DNA of 64,000 nucleotides from Roseiarcus sp035606915. GTDB lineage: Bacteria > Pseudomonadota > Alphaproteobacteria > Rhizobiales > Beijerinckiaceae. The stretch spans positions 1 through 64,000 of the forward strand of contig DATNDU010000057.1 in assembly GCA_035606915.1 (NCBI GenBank). Reading direction: 5' to 3'. The translations under genes were made by a program, and so were the position numbers. The notes under the pieces are model-generated. The model did no database searches. It had not been told where the DNA came from and saw nothing but the letters and a program-made list of their open reading frames with translations. Shown here in pieces: positions 17,367-24,601 of the stretch (position 1 is its first letter; the number at the start of each line of letters is the position of its first letter).

Positions 17367-17427
17367 AAATCCTGCAACGTTGCGAAAATGAAGGTCATTT
17401 CGCTGTTGCAAAAACGTCGCAGGATTT
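17367..17427. promoter_or_regulatory. long imperfect hairpin upstream of hisN
   Basis: Outer arms at 17367-17381 and 17413-17427 pair over 15 positions with one mismatch; inside, 17382-17391 pairs with 17395-17403 apart from one bulged A, closing on an AGG loop. The 61-nt structure sits about 130 bp before the hisN start and 60 bp before the first small RNA. It could act as RNA on either strand or as a protein-binding site. A 66-codon frame on the minus strand (17232-17432) overlaps it but shows no protein family features. Confidence 0.45.
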
Positions 17428-17457
17428 AGCATGTTGTCGCGTGTGACGATTGAGTCC

Positions 17458-17487
17458 TTGCAATTGCGCCGCTTTGCGCCAAATTAG
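17458..17487 (+). promoter_or_regulatory. predicted sigma-70 promoter of small RNA 1
   Basis: A TTGCAA -35 element (17458-17463) and an AATTAG-like -10 (17482-17487) are 18 bp apart, placing transcription start near 17492, just ahead of the first conserved small-RNA block. A TTTGCGCCAAA sequence (17474-17484), similar to the tandem palindrome before small RNA 2, overlaps the -10. Confidence 0.5.
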
Positions 17488-17491
17488 TCCC

Positions 17492-17572
17492 TGTGCGGCG
17501 ATTGCCGCGCATGCCCTCCTTGGGCGTTTCCTCCCTAGACTCAAGGCCGCCTAAGGGCGGCCTCCTTTTTTT
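17492..17572 (+). ncRNA. small RNA 1 with anti-Shine-Dalgarno motifs
   Basis: A block of about 65 nt is repeated almost exactly 243 bp downstream. Its parts are: a short hairpin GCCC-TCCTT-GGGC (17513-17525) exposing CCUCCUU, a linker with UUUCCUCCCU, and a terminator whose stem GGCCGCC/GGCGGCC (17545-17562) is followed by TCC and seven Ts. No ORF is conserved between the copies. CCUCC-rich loops that mimic the 16S 3' end are the hallmark of alphaproteobacterial trans-acting RNAs (the ar14 and cuckoo/CcsR types); membership in either is inference. The 5' end is predicted from the promoter only. Confidence 0.7.
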
Positions 17573-17650
17573 AGCTGACGGGCTATTTGTTTTTCGCCAA
17601 GCCCGCGGCTTATCCAGTTGCGCGGCCAGCCGCTGTCGCCGGCGCGCCGA

Positions 17651-17688
17651 TTTGCGCAAAACCGACATGTTTGCGCAAAACTGACATG
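17651..17688. promoter_or_regulatory. tandem 19-bp repeats with TTTGCGCAAA palindrome
   Basis: Two adjacent 19-bp units (17651-17669 and 17670-17688) differ at one base. Each starts with the perfect palindrome TTTGCGCAAA followed by A-C-(C/T)-GACATG. They end 14 bp before the -35 element of small RNA 2, the position of an activator site or upstream operator. Two sites spaced 19 bp, nearly two helical turns, suggest cooperative dimer binding. The binding protein is unknown. Confidence 0.6.
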
Positions 17689-17702
17689 CCAGAAAAAACC
17701 GC

Positions 17703-17730
17703 TTGCATTTGCTGCGTTGCAATGCAATAT
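17703..17730 (+). promoter_or_regulatory. predicted sigma-70 promoter of small RNA 2
   Basis: TTGCAT (17703-17708) and CAATAT (17725-17730) are separated by 16 bp, giving a start near 17737, just before the second conserved small-RNA block. The promoter resembles that of small RNA 1 in its CTTGCA start and TTGC-rich spacer. Confidence 0.5.
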
Positions 17731-17736
17731 TGCTGC

Positions 17737-17815
17737 GGTGCGATACGTCGCATATGCCCTCCTTAGGGCGTTTCCTCCCTAGACTCAGGCCGCCTTCGGG
17801 CGGCCTCCTTTTTTT
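17737..17815 (+). ncRNA. small RNA 2 with anti-Shine-Dalgarno motifs
   Basis: This is the second copy of the block at 17492-17572. The first hairpin is GCCCT-CCTT-AGGGC (17756-17769, one pair longer), the linker UUUCCUCCCUAGACUC is identical, and the terminator is an 8-bp stem (17787-17794 with 17799-17806) closed by a TTCG tetraloop and followed by CC and seven Ts. Differences from copy 1 preserve pairing or fall in loops, which argues for selection on RNA structure. It ends 38 bp from the end of the convergent N-formylglutamate amidohydrolase gene. Confidence 0.72.
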
Positions 17816-17852
17816 GCGCTTGTCTTTTTCGCTCCCGCTGCCGCGCCGCCGC

Positions 17853-18737
17853 TCACTCGGCCGCCCAGCGCGTTCTCTGCGCTTCGCGCGCTTTGGCGCA
17901 CAGCGCCTCGACCATGCCGGAGAGCGCGCGCGACAGTTCGGCGGCGCCTTCGCTCAGCCGCAAGCTGCGCTCGTCCATGTAGAGGCTGCGATTGATCTCG
18001 ATTTGCAAGGCGTGGCGGCCGGCGGCGGGCGCGCCGTAATGTTCGGTGATGTAGCCGCCGGCGTAGGGCTTGTTGCGGCGCACGACGAGATTGGCGGCGC
18101 GCAGCGCCGTCTCCACCGTCTCCACCATCCAGCGTGCAGCGCTGGAGCCGTAGCGGTCGCCGAGCACGATGTCGCAGCCGCCGACGTCGGGCGAGTTCGA
18201 CGGCATGGAATGGCAATCGACCAGCAGCGCGAAGCCGAATCGGCGCTGTGCGGTCTCCAGGAGTTCGCAAAGGCGGGCGTGATAGGGCCGGTGCAGGCTG
18301 GCGATGCGCCGCAGCGCCGCCTCGACCGGCATCGGCCCGCGATAAATCGGCTGCGCGTCGCCGACGACGCGCGGGATGACCCCGAGCCCGGCGGCGACCC
18401 GCAGCGAGCGCGTGTTGGCGAATTCCGGCAGCCGGCCCTCGAACATGTGGGGATCGAGCTCATAGGGTTCGCGGTTGAGATCGAGGAAGGCGCGAGGAAA
18501 CCATGCGCGCAGCAGCGGCGCGCCGAGGGCCGCCGCCGGCTCAAAGAGTTGGTCGACGAAGGCATCCTCCGAACGGCGCAGCGTCAGCGCGTCGAGCCGC
18601 GAAGCGGCGAGGAAGGCGTTGGGATAATGGGCGCCGGAGTGCGGCGAATTCAGCACGATCGGATGGGCGAACCCGGCTGGCTCGAAAACCTCGAAGGGCG
18701 GATCGAACTCGGAAAGCCCCAGCGCGTCGTCGTGCAT
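17853..18737 (-). CDS. N-formylglutamate amidohydrolase
   Basis: This enzyme hydrolyses N-formylglutamate to glutamate and formate, the last step of one histidine-degradation route. In a methylotroph the formate could join C1 metabolism. The 294-residue protein has HPIVLNSPHSGAHYP near the N-terminus, DLNREPYELDP, LVDCHSMPS with likely metal ligands, and the C-terminal ALQIEINRSLYMDE, all typical of the FGase family. No other hut genes are nearby. Its neighbour is divergent cpdR, a pairing seen in many Hyphomicrobiales. The start at 18737 fits the family length. Confidence 0.9.
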   Translation of the reverse strand: MHDDALGLSEFDPPFEVFEPAGFAHPIVLNSPHSGAHYPNAFLAASRLDALTLRRSEDAFVDQLFEPAAALGAPLLRAWFPRAFLDLNREPYELDPHMFEGRLPEFANTRSLRVAAGLGVIPRVVGDAQPIYRGPMPVEAALRRIASLHRPYHARLCELLETAQRRFGFALLVDCHSMPSNSPDVGGCDIVLGDRYGSSAARWMVETVETALRAANLVVRRNKPYAGGYITEHYGAPAAGRHALQIEINRSLYMDERSLRLSEGAAELSRALSGMVEALCAKAREAQRTRWAAE

Positions 18738-18839
18738 GCGTGGCCGGCCTCCTTGGGGCGTCTGCGCCGTGCGCCGATAATAGACGGAAAACCAAATCGG
18801 GGTAAATCATCCGCCCGCCGTGCGAGCAGAATATTCGGC

Positions 18840-18861
18840 TTCACTCTATGTTCACTATATG
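18840..18861 (+). promoter_or_regulatory. 11-bp direct repeat in the cpdR upstream region
   Basis: TTCACTCTATG and TTCACTATATG are adjacent copies differing at one base, 40 bp before the cpdR start. The second contains a TATATGAT -10-like sequence. They could be a tandem activator/repressor site or overlapping promoters. Nothing else lies in this gap. Confidence 0.4.
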
Positions 18862-18900
18862 ATTTGAAGCCAGGGCGGGGAATTTTCGGGGGAATCAGCG

Positions 18901-19284
18901 ATGAACAATCCGACGGCCGCCAGCGCCAGGATCCTGCTGGCGGAAGACGATAACGACATGCGTCGCTTCCTGGTCAAGGCGTTGCAGACCGCCGGCTATT
19001 CCGTCGCCTCCTTCGACAACGGACTTTCCGCTTACAATCGCTTGCGCGAGGAGCCGTTCGAGCTGCTGTTGACCGACATCGTGATGCCGGAAATGGACGG
19101 CATCGAACTGGCGCGCCGGGCGACCGAGCTCGATCCCGAGATCAAGGTGATGTTCATCACCGGCTTCGCCGCCGTGGCGCTCAACACCGACAACAAGACG
19201 CCGAAGGATGCGCGCGTGCTGTCGAAGCCGTTCCATCTGCGCGAACTCGTCAGCGAGGTGCAGCGGCTGCTGAAGGCGGCGTGA
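18901..19284 (+). CDS. cpdR: CpdR-type single-domain response regulator
   Basis: CpdR is a cell-cycle regulator that, when unphosphorylated, directs ClpXP to degrade substrates in alphaproteobacteria. The 127-residue protein is a lone receiver domain: acidic pocket AEDDND (15-20), phospho-acceptor Asp59 in LLLTDIVMPEMDG, Thr87 in FITGFAAVALN and Lys109 in VLSKPFHLRELV. The FITGFAAVAL and LSKPFHLR segments are diagnostic for CpdR. A GGGGGA-type ribosome site precedes the ATG at 18901. Its stop overlaps the start of the pheC-like gene, an unexpected coupling with a periplasmic enzyme. Confidence 0.93.
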   Translation: MNNPTAASARILLAEDDNDMRRFLVKALQTAGYSVASFDNGLSAYNRLREEPFELLLTDIVMPEMDGIELARRATELDPEIKVMFITGFAAVALNTDNKTPKDARVLSKPFHLRELVSEVQRLLKAA

Positions 19285-20057
19285 TGCGGGCCTGGCTCGG
19301 CGCGGCGCTGCTGATCGCCGCGCTTGAAATTGGCGCGCTGGGGCCGGCGCGGGCCTCGGCGCTCTCCGACATCCTGCGACGCGGCGTGATTCGGATCGGC
19401 GTCACCGGCGATTATCCGCCGTTCGCCAAGCGCGACGCCGCCAGCGGCGCCTATTCCGGCTTCGACGTCGATCTCGCCCAGTCGCTCGGCAAGGCGCTCG
19501 GCGTGCGCGTCGCGTTCACGCCCACGACCTGGTCCACACTCTCGGCCGATTTCGCGGCCGGCAAGTTCGATGTCGGCATGGGCGGGATCAGCGTCACCCT
19601 GGCGCGCGCCGAGCTCGGCTTCTTCACGCAAGCCTATATGCGCGAGGGCAAGACGCCGATCGCGCGTTGCGCCGACAAAGCGAAGTTTGCGACGCTGGCC
19701 GACATCGACAAGCCAGGCGTCACCGTCATCGTCAATCCCGGCGGCGGCAACGAGGCTTTCGACCGCGCGCATCTGAAGGCGGCGCGCATCGAAGTGCATC
19801 CCGACAACACGACGATCTTCGAGGCGCTGGCCAACGGCGACGGCGATCTGATGATTACCGACGCCTCCGAGACACGCTATCAGCAGAAGCTGCACCCCGG
19901 CGTGCTCTGCGCCGTCCATCCCGACGCGCCGTTCGACTTCAGCGAAAAGGCCTATTGGGCGCCCTATGATTTGCCCCTAGACGGCTTCCTCGACCAATGG
20001 CTGCATCGGGTGCGCGAGGACGGGACTTACGCGGCGATCTACGCCAAATGGTTCTGA
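19284..20057 (+). CDS. pheC: periplasmic cyclohexadienyl (arogenate/prephenate) dehydratase-like protein
   Basis: The protein has a signal peptide (cleavage near ARASA, residues 22-26) and a solute-binding-protein fold. It resembles PheC, the periplasmic cyclohexadienyl dehydratase making phenylpyruvate or phenylalanine, in GVIRIGVTGDYPPF, GFDVDLAQSLGKALG, the PGVTVIVNPGGGNEAF loop, HPDNTTIFEALANGD and the C-terminal CAVHPDAPFDFSEKAYW. PheC usually has NPGGTNE; here Thr is Gly. An amino-acid-binding protein is the alternative, but no transporter genes are adjacent. The ATG at 19284 overlaps the cpdR stop, and its end overlaps the next gene by 10 bp. Confidence 0.78.
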   Translation: MRAWLGAALLIAALEIGALGPARASALSDILRRGVIRIGVTGDYPPFAKRDAASGAYSGFDVDLAQSLGKALGVRVAFTPTTWSTLSADFAAGKFDVGMGGISVTLARAELGFFTQAYMREGKTPIARCADKAKFATLADIDKPGVTVIVNPGGGNEAFDRAHLKAARIEVHPDNTTIFEALANGDGDLMITDASETRYQQKLHPGVLCAVHPDAPFDFSEKAYWAPYDLPLDGFLDQWLHRVREDGTYAAIYAKWF

Positions 20058-21469
20058 AGGTCGCGGCGTTCGTCGTCGTCTGGTCGCTGTATTTCATCGT
20101 CACCGAGCACGCCTCGGCGATCCATAACGACATGGCGGAGGCCTATGCCTGGGGCCGCGAGTTCCGGCTCGGCTACAATCAGCACCCGCCGTTCTGGGCC
20201 TGGGTTTGCGGGCTGTGGTTCCTGATCTTTCCGCGCGCCAACTGGGCGTTCGCGCTGCTGTCGGTGCTCAACGCCGGGGCCGGGCTCCTCGGCGCCTGGG
20301 CGTTGGTCGGACGCTTCGTCGACGGCGATCGGCGGGTTGCGGCGACGGCGCTATTGGCGCTGACGCCGTTCTATTCGTTCCTGGCCTACAAATATAACGC
20401 CAACTCGATCTTCCTGTCGCTGTGGCCGTGGACGCTCTATGCGTTTCTTGGCGCATTGAGGGACAGGCGGTGGGCGGCCTCGCTCGGCTTCGGCGCGCTG
20501 ATGGGGCTGTCGCTCAACTCCAAATATTATGCGCTGACGCTGGCCGCGACCTGCCTGATCGCGGCGCTCGCCTCCAGCCAGCGGCGGCGCTATTTCCGCT
20601 CGGCTTCGCCCTATGTCTCGGTCGCCGTCGCGCTGGCGCTGTGGGCGCCGCATCTGTATTGGCTGGCGACGAGCGGCGCGCCGCCGATCCGCTATCTCGA
20701 ACGGGTCTCTGGCGGCGGCGTCGCTGAGACCGCTTTTTTCGCCGCCAGCGCGGTGATCGGCGCGGCGTTGCAACAGATCCTCGCGCTCGGCGTCGCGGCG
20801 GCGCTGCGCAGGCGTGGCGAGCCGGCGCTCGATAGCGACAACCGGCGGCTATTGCTGATCCTGGCGCTGGCGCCGGTGGTCTTGAGCGTCGCGGCGGCGC
20901 TGGCGTTGCGCACGAAAATCTCGTCGAACATGCTGATCGGGGTCTTTCCGCTGAGCCCGCTGGTCGCCATCGTCTACTGGCGGCCGGACCCGGCGCGGGC
21001 GAGGCGCTGGGCGCTGGCGGCTGCGGCGCTCGTCTCGCTCGGCGCGTTGGCGCTATCGCCGCTGATCGCGGTGGGCAAGGCTTGGTATGGCCGCGATTCC
21101 GAGGATTTCGCGCCGCGCCGCGAGGCGGCGTTGGCGGCGACAGCTTTCTGGCGCCATACGACGGCGGCGCCGCTCGCCTTCGTCGCCGGCTCCTTCCGCT
21201 ATGACAATGCGGCCGTGTTCTACAGCCCCGAGCATCCCAGCGCCTTCGTCGATTTCGACTATTTCGGCAATCGCTGGGTGAGCCCGGAAAAGCTCGCGGC
21301 CGGCGGCTTGTTGAGCATCTGCCGCAAAGACGATGCGGGCTGCCTCGCCAAGACGGCGCGATTCGCCACGCCGGCGGCGCGGCGCGAGGAGATCACGCTC
21401 GCCCACAAAGCCTATGGGCGCACGCGGCGGCCGGTGGATTTCGTCATCACCGCGATCCCGCCGCGCTGA
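20048..21469 (+). CDS. PMT/ArnT-type membrane glycosyltransferase
   Basis: This 473-residue integral membrane protein has about ten helices. The first periplasmic loop carries the acidic patch of polyprenyl-phosphate-dependent GT-C transferases (HNDMAEAYAWGREFRLGYNQHPPFWAW), including the NQHPP motif typical of the ArnT-like family, and SLNSKYYA further on. The C-terminal soluble part lies outside the membrane. It would transfer a sugar from a lipid carrier to a lipid or protein in the envelope. The ATG at 20048 lies within the last codons of pheC, so cpdR, pheC and this gene form an overlapping series. Confidence 0.82.
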   Translation: MVLKVAAFVVVWSLYFIVTEHASAIHNDMAEAYAWGREFRLGYNQHPPFWAWVCGLWFLIFPRANWAFALLSVLNAGAGLLGAWALVGRFVDGDRRVAATALLALTPFYSFLAYKYNANSIFLSLWPWTLYAFLGALRDRRWAASLGFGALMGLSLNSKYYALTLAATCLIAALASSQRRRYFRSASPYVSVAVALALWAPHLYWLATSGAPPIRYLERVSGGGVAETAFFAASAVIGAALQQILALGVAAALRRRGEPALDSDNRRLLLILALAPVVLSVAAALALRTKISSNMLIGVFPLSPLVAIVYWRPDPARARRWALAAAALVSLGALALSPLIAVGKAWYGRDSEDFAPRREAALAATAFWRHTTAAPLAFVAGSFRYDNAAVFYSPEHPSAFVDFDYFGNRWVSPEKLAAGGLLSICRKDDAGCLAKTARFATPAARREEITLAHKAYGRTRRPVDFVITAIPPR

Positions 21470-21485
21470 ATCGCTCCCATCCGCC

Positions 21486-21893
21486 TTACGCCGCGAGCGC
21501 TGCGGCGTCGGCGCGGATGCGCTCGATCATGGAGCGCACGCCGTTGGAGCGCTGCGGCGTCAGGTGCTGTTCGAGGCCGAACTCGCGGAACACGCCGTGC
21601 GCGTCGACGGCCATCGCCTCGGTGGGCTTCTTGCCGTCGTAGAGCGCGATGGCGAGGGCGACGAGGCCCTTGACGAGATGCGAATCGCTGTCGCCGCGAA
21701 TGCGCAGCGCGCCGTTCTCAAGTCCGTCCTCGATCCACACCTGGCTGACGCAGCCGCGCACCTTGTTGGCGTCGGTGCGCGCGGTTTCCGAAAATTCCGG
21801 CAGCTCGCGGCCGAGTTCGATCACATAGCGGTATCGATCTTCCCAATCGTCGAGGAAGGCGAAATCGTCGCGAATGGCGTCAAGTGTGCGCAG
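21486..21893 (-). CDS. sufE: SufE family cysteine desulfurase activator (apparent CTG start)
   Basis: SufE accepts sulfur from SufS for iron-sulfur cluster assembly. The 135-residue product contains FAFLDDWEDRYRYVIELGRELP, ANKVRGCVSQVW with the sulfur-accepting Cys, and DSDSHLVKGLVALAIALYDG. An in-frame stop lies just upstream of the conserved N-terminus and no ATG, GTG or TTG precedes LDDWEDRYRY. A CTG at 21893 sits 5 nt after GGAGG, the best start; GTG 21830 would delete the conserved first helix. Other suf genes are not nearby. A DUF5330-like gene is upstream on the same strand. Confidence 0.85.
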   Translation of the reverse strand: MRTLDAIRDDFAFLDDWEDRYRYVIELGRELPEFSETARTDANKVRGCVSQVWIEDGLENGALRIRGDSDSHLVKGLVALAIALYDGKKPTEAMAVDAHGVFREFGLEQHLTPQRSNGVRSMIERIRADAAALAA

Positions 21894-21948
21894 CGGAGCC
21901 TCCGGCGGTCGACCTGCCGCCTAAGATAGGCCGCCGCGGCGGCTGCGC

Positions 21949-22293
21949 CTACCCGCGCCGCGCGGCTTTTCGAGGCGCCCGCACCGGCCCGAACCAGGGC
22001 TCGGCGAGATCGGCCTCGGTCAGCGCGCCGAAGTGCGGCTTGGCCTGCTGAGGCGGCGGCCCCGCCAGCGGCGGTGCGGCGGCGCGCGTCTGCTGCGCGA
22101 GGCTGACGGCCGCCACCGCGCAGCCTGCCGCGCTCGCTTGCGCGCTGAGGCTGGCATCGCCGGCCAGCCGCTGCCTGGCGGCGCCGGCGCACAGGCTTGC
22201 CGCCGCGCCGACCCCCTCGGAGCGCGGCGCCTGTCCGAACATCGCGAAATAGACCGCCCCGAGCCCGATCGCCGATTTGAACAGGAAGCCCAT
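21949..22293 (-). CDS. small membrane-anchored protein, DUF5330-like
   Basis: The 114-residue protein begins MGFLFKSAIGLGAVYFAMFG, one hydrophobic segment, followed by an Ala/Pro-rich region with two cysteines and an ending LTEADLAEPWFGPVRAPRKAARRG. This layout, and its place directly upstream of sufE, resemble the DUF5330 proteins of Hyphomicrobiales, but that is a tentative match. A short tryptophan/proline C-terminal motif suggests a periplasmic interaction. I chose the ATG at 22293; an in-frame ATG six codons earlier is possible. Function unknown. Confidence 0.6.
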   Translation of the reverse strand: MGFLFKSAIGLGAVYFAMFGQAPRSEGVGAAASLCAGAARQRLAGDASLSAQASAAGCAVAAVSLAQQTRAAAPPLAGPPPQQAKPHFGALTEADLAEPWFGPVRAPRKAARRG

Positions 22294-22551
22294 TTTGCCT
22301 GCCTCTCGCACCCAACCTGACGCAAGTGTAGGCTGGCGCCCGTGAAAGTCGGATCGAGAAAAGCGCGAAAAACCGAGCTATCCCGTTCACCTTACATAAA
22401 CCTTGGCGATTGCCTGCGTTAGCGTAACGGAAACCATGCGCGCCGCCGGCGCCGCCAGCGCGGGCATGTCGCGCCAATTCGCGGCATCTCGTTTAGGCGC
22501 TGCTTAAGATCGGCGGGCGATGATCTGCCGCGAGGCGCTGCTCTTGAAGCG

Positions 22552-23973
22552 TTGGAGTCGTTGAATCCCGTGTATTTGGCAAAAGCAGCATTTTCGGCGC
22601 GCGCGAGCCTGGCGCGCGCCGGGGCCGTGGTCTCTGCCGGCGCGGCGGCGGCTTTGGCCGGCGCGTTGGGCGTCGCCGCCGCCTGCGCCCCGGCGGCGCC
22701 TGCACACGCCAAATGGGTCTCGGGCTTGTCGCTGGCCGCAGCCCTCGGCGCGGTGTTCGCCGCCCGCCGTCCACGCGCTGCGGCCGATGCCGACGGCGAG
22801 GCGCCGTCGGGACTGGCGAGCGATTTCGTCGCCTGCCATCGCGTCGATGGCCGGGTGACGACGATCGAAGGCGAGGGCTGGGACGGGCTGGCCGCCGATC
22901 GCGCGGAGCTCGCCGGTTATGGGTTGATCGATCGCGTGCATGAGGACGACCGGGCGCGCTTCCTGGTGCAGTTGAACGCTGTCGCCGGCGACGGCATGGC
23001 GCGCGCCGCCGCGCTACGATTGCGCCGCAGCAACGGCGGGCATGGGGTTTTCGAAGCGACAACCGCCCAGCCCGGCGTCGAGGGCGGGTTGGTCTCCGCG
23101 TTTCGCGAGGTGCGCGCCGCGCCTGATCTCGCCTGTGAGCTTGAGACCGCGCGCGAGGAGGCGCGGCTGGAAAGGTCGCTGAAGGACCGCCTGCTCGCCA
23201 ATATGAGCCACGAACTGCGCACGCCGCTCAACGCCATTCTCGGCTTCTCCGAGATCCTCGGCGACCCCGCGCTGGCCCCGGTCGACGCCGAGAAGCGCTT
23301 CGAATATGCGCGCATCATCCACAGTTCCGCCGATCATCTGCTGTCGGTGGTCAATCTGGTGCTCGACATGTCGAGGATCGAGGCCGGCAAGTTCGCCATT
23401 TGCCCGGAGCCGCTGGAACTCTCGCCGCTGATTCGCGAATGCTGCGATATGCTGCGGTTGCGCGCCAATCGGGGCGATGTCGAGATCGTCGTCGCGCCGC
23501 TGTCGGAGGGGCTGGAAATCGTCGCCGACAAGGGCGCGTGTCGGCAGATCATCGTCAACTTGTTGTCGAACGCCGTCAAATTCACGCCGCCGCGCGGCCG
23601 GGTGATCGTCGAGGCGCGGGTCGAGGACGGCGTCGCCCGCATCTCCGTCACCGATACCGGCATCGGCGTCCGCCCGGATGATCTGCCGCGCCTTGGCGAT
23701 CCTTTCTTTCAGGTCAAGTCCGGCTATGATCGCAGCTTCGAGGGCGCCGGCCTCGGCTTGTCGCTGGTGCGCGGCCTCGTCGGCCTGCATGACGGCTCGC
23801 TGCTGATGGAATCGGCGTTCGGGGTCGGCACGCGCGTCACCGCTTTGCTGCCGATGTCCATTCGCGCCGCGGCGCGGCGCGTCGTTTCGGCGCGGCTGGA
23901 CACGGTTTCCGAATTGACCCTGCCGGCGCTCGCCCTGAGCGACGCGGCGCGGGAGGAGAGACGTAGTGCCTGA
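22552..23973 (+). CDS. membrane PAS-domain sensor histidine kinase
   Basis: The 473-residue kinase has two Ala-rich transmembrane segments within residues 15-70, a PAS-like domain (about 90-190), then a HisKA dimerisation domain with NMSHELRTPLNAILGFSEIL (His near 220) and a HATPase domain with the N box NLLSNAVKFT, G1 DTGIGV and G2 GAGLGLSLV. The HisKA sequence is close to the PleC/DivJ group of alphaproteobacterial cell-cycle kinases, but the partner is unknown and no response regulator is adjacent. The start is uncertain: TTG 22552, TTG 22561 or GTG 22570. Its end overlaps the next gene by 8 bp. Confidence 0.88.
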   Translation: MESLNPVYLAKAAFSARASLARAGAVVSAGAAAALAGALGVAAACAPAAPAHAKWVSGLSLAAALGAVFAARRPRAAADADGEAPSGLASDFVACHRVDGRVTTIEGEGWDGLAADRAELAGYGLIDRVHEDDRARFLVQLNAVAGDGMARAAALRLRRSNGGHGVFEATTAQPGVEGGLVSAFREVRAAPDLACELETAREEARLERSLKDRLLANMSHELRTPLNAILGFSEILGDPALAPVDAEKRFEYARIIHSSADHLLSVVNLVLDMSRIEAGKFAICPEPLELSPLIRECCDMLRLRANRGDVEIVVAPLSEGLEIVADKGACRQIIVNLLSNAVKFTPPRGRVIVEARVEDGVARISVTDTGIGVRPDDLPRLGDPFFQVKSGYDRSFEGAGLGLSLVRGLVGLHDGSLLMESAFGVGTRVTALLPMSIRAAARRVVSARLDTVSELTLPALALSDAAREERRSA

Positions 23974-24598
23974 CGTTGCGGACCGCATTCGCCTGGAACC
24001 CAAAATTCGTGTGGAACCGAAGATTCGCATGGAGCCCAGAGGGCGCTCGGAGCCCAAATCGCAAGGCAAGCCGAAGGCGCAACGGCGCGGCAAGCTCGCC
24101 TGGCTGCGCGCCTTGGCGCCGAAGAAAAAGAGCACCGTCGCGGGCGCGGCGCTGGCGGCGATGATGATCGGCATCGTCGTCAACGCGCTGGCCTTGCAGC
24201 ACGGCCGGCGGATTGCACTCGCTCCCGCGCCGACGGCGGTGGCGGCGATCAAGGCGCCGGCGCCTGCGGTTGCGCCCGTCGTTCGGCCCCCGGCGCCCGC
24301 CGTCGAGGTTCCGACGCCGGAGCCGCGTCCGGCGCCGACGACCTTGGCGCTCGCCCGCGCGCCGAAATCCGACGACGCCATCGCCGATTTCCTGCGCGCG
24401 CAGGCGCCGCAGAAGCGTCGGCTGACGCTTGCCGCGCAGGAGGCGCTGGCCAAGCTCGGCTTCTCGGTCAAGGCGACCGGCGGGCTTGATGCGCAAACCC
24501 GTGGCGCGCTGCGCGAATTCGAGAAATCGCACCACATGGCGGCCTCGAACGAAATTTCCGCCAAGCTCGTGCGCGCCCTCAAGGCGGCGGCGCGCTGA
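23966..24598 (+). CDS. membrane-anchored peptidoglycan-binding-domain protein
   Basis: The 210-residue protein starts at GTG 23966 after a GGAGAG ribosome site, overlapping the kinase gene. A basic N-terminus with an RIRLEPKIRVEPKIRMEP repeat is followed by one transmembrane helix (TVAGAALAAMMIGIVVNALAL, near residue 60), an Ala/Pro-rich linker and a C-terminal peptidoglycan-binding-type domain (AQEALAKLGFSVKATGGLD, QTRGALREFEKSH). It is a type II membrane protein with its C-terminus in the periplasm, probably touching the cell wall. Overlap with the kinase suggests joint regulation; the exact role is unknown. Confidence 0.72.
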   Translation: MPDVADRIRLEPKIRVEPKIRMEPRGRSEPKSQGKPKAQRRGKLAWLRALAPKKKSTVAGAALAAMMIGIVVNALALQHGRRIALAPAPTAVAAIKAPAPAVAPVVRPPAPAVEVPTPEPRPAPTTLALARAPKSDDAIADFLRAQAPQKRRLTLAAQEALAKLGFSVKATGGLDAQTRGALREFEKSHHMAASNEISAKLVRALKAAAR

Positions 24599-24601
24599 GC
24601 C

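Noticed and set aside
17232..17432. A 66-codon minus-strand frame overlapping the hisN start (ATGA).
   Set aside because: No family features, no ribosome site at its start, and it covers the long hairpin; it is more likely part of the non-coding leader.
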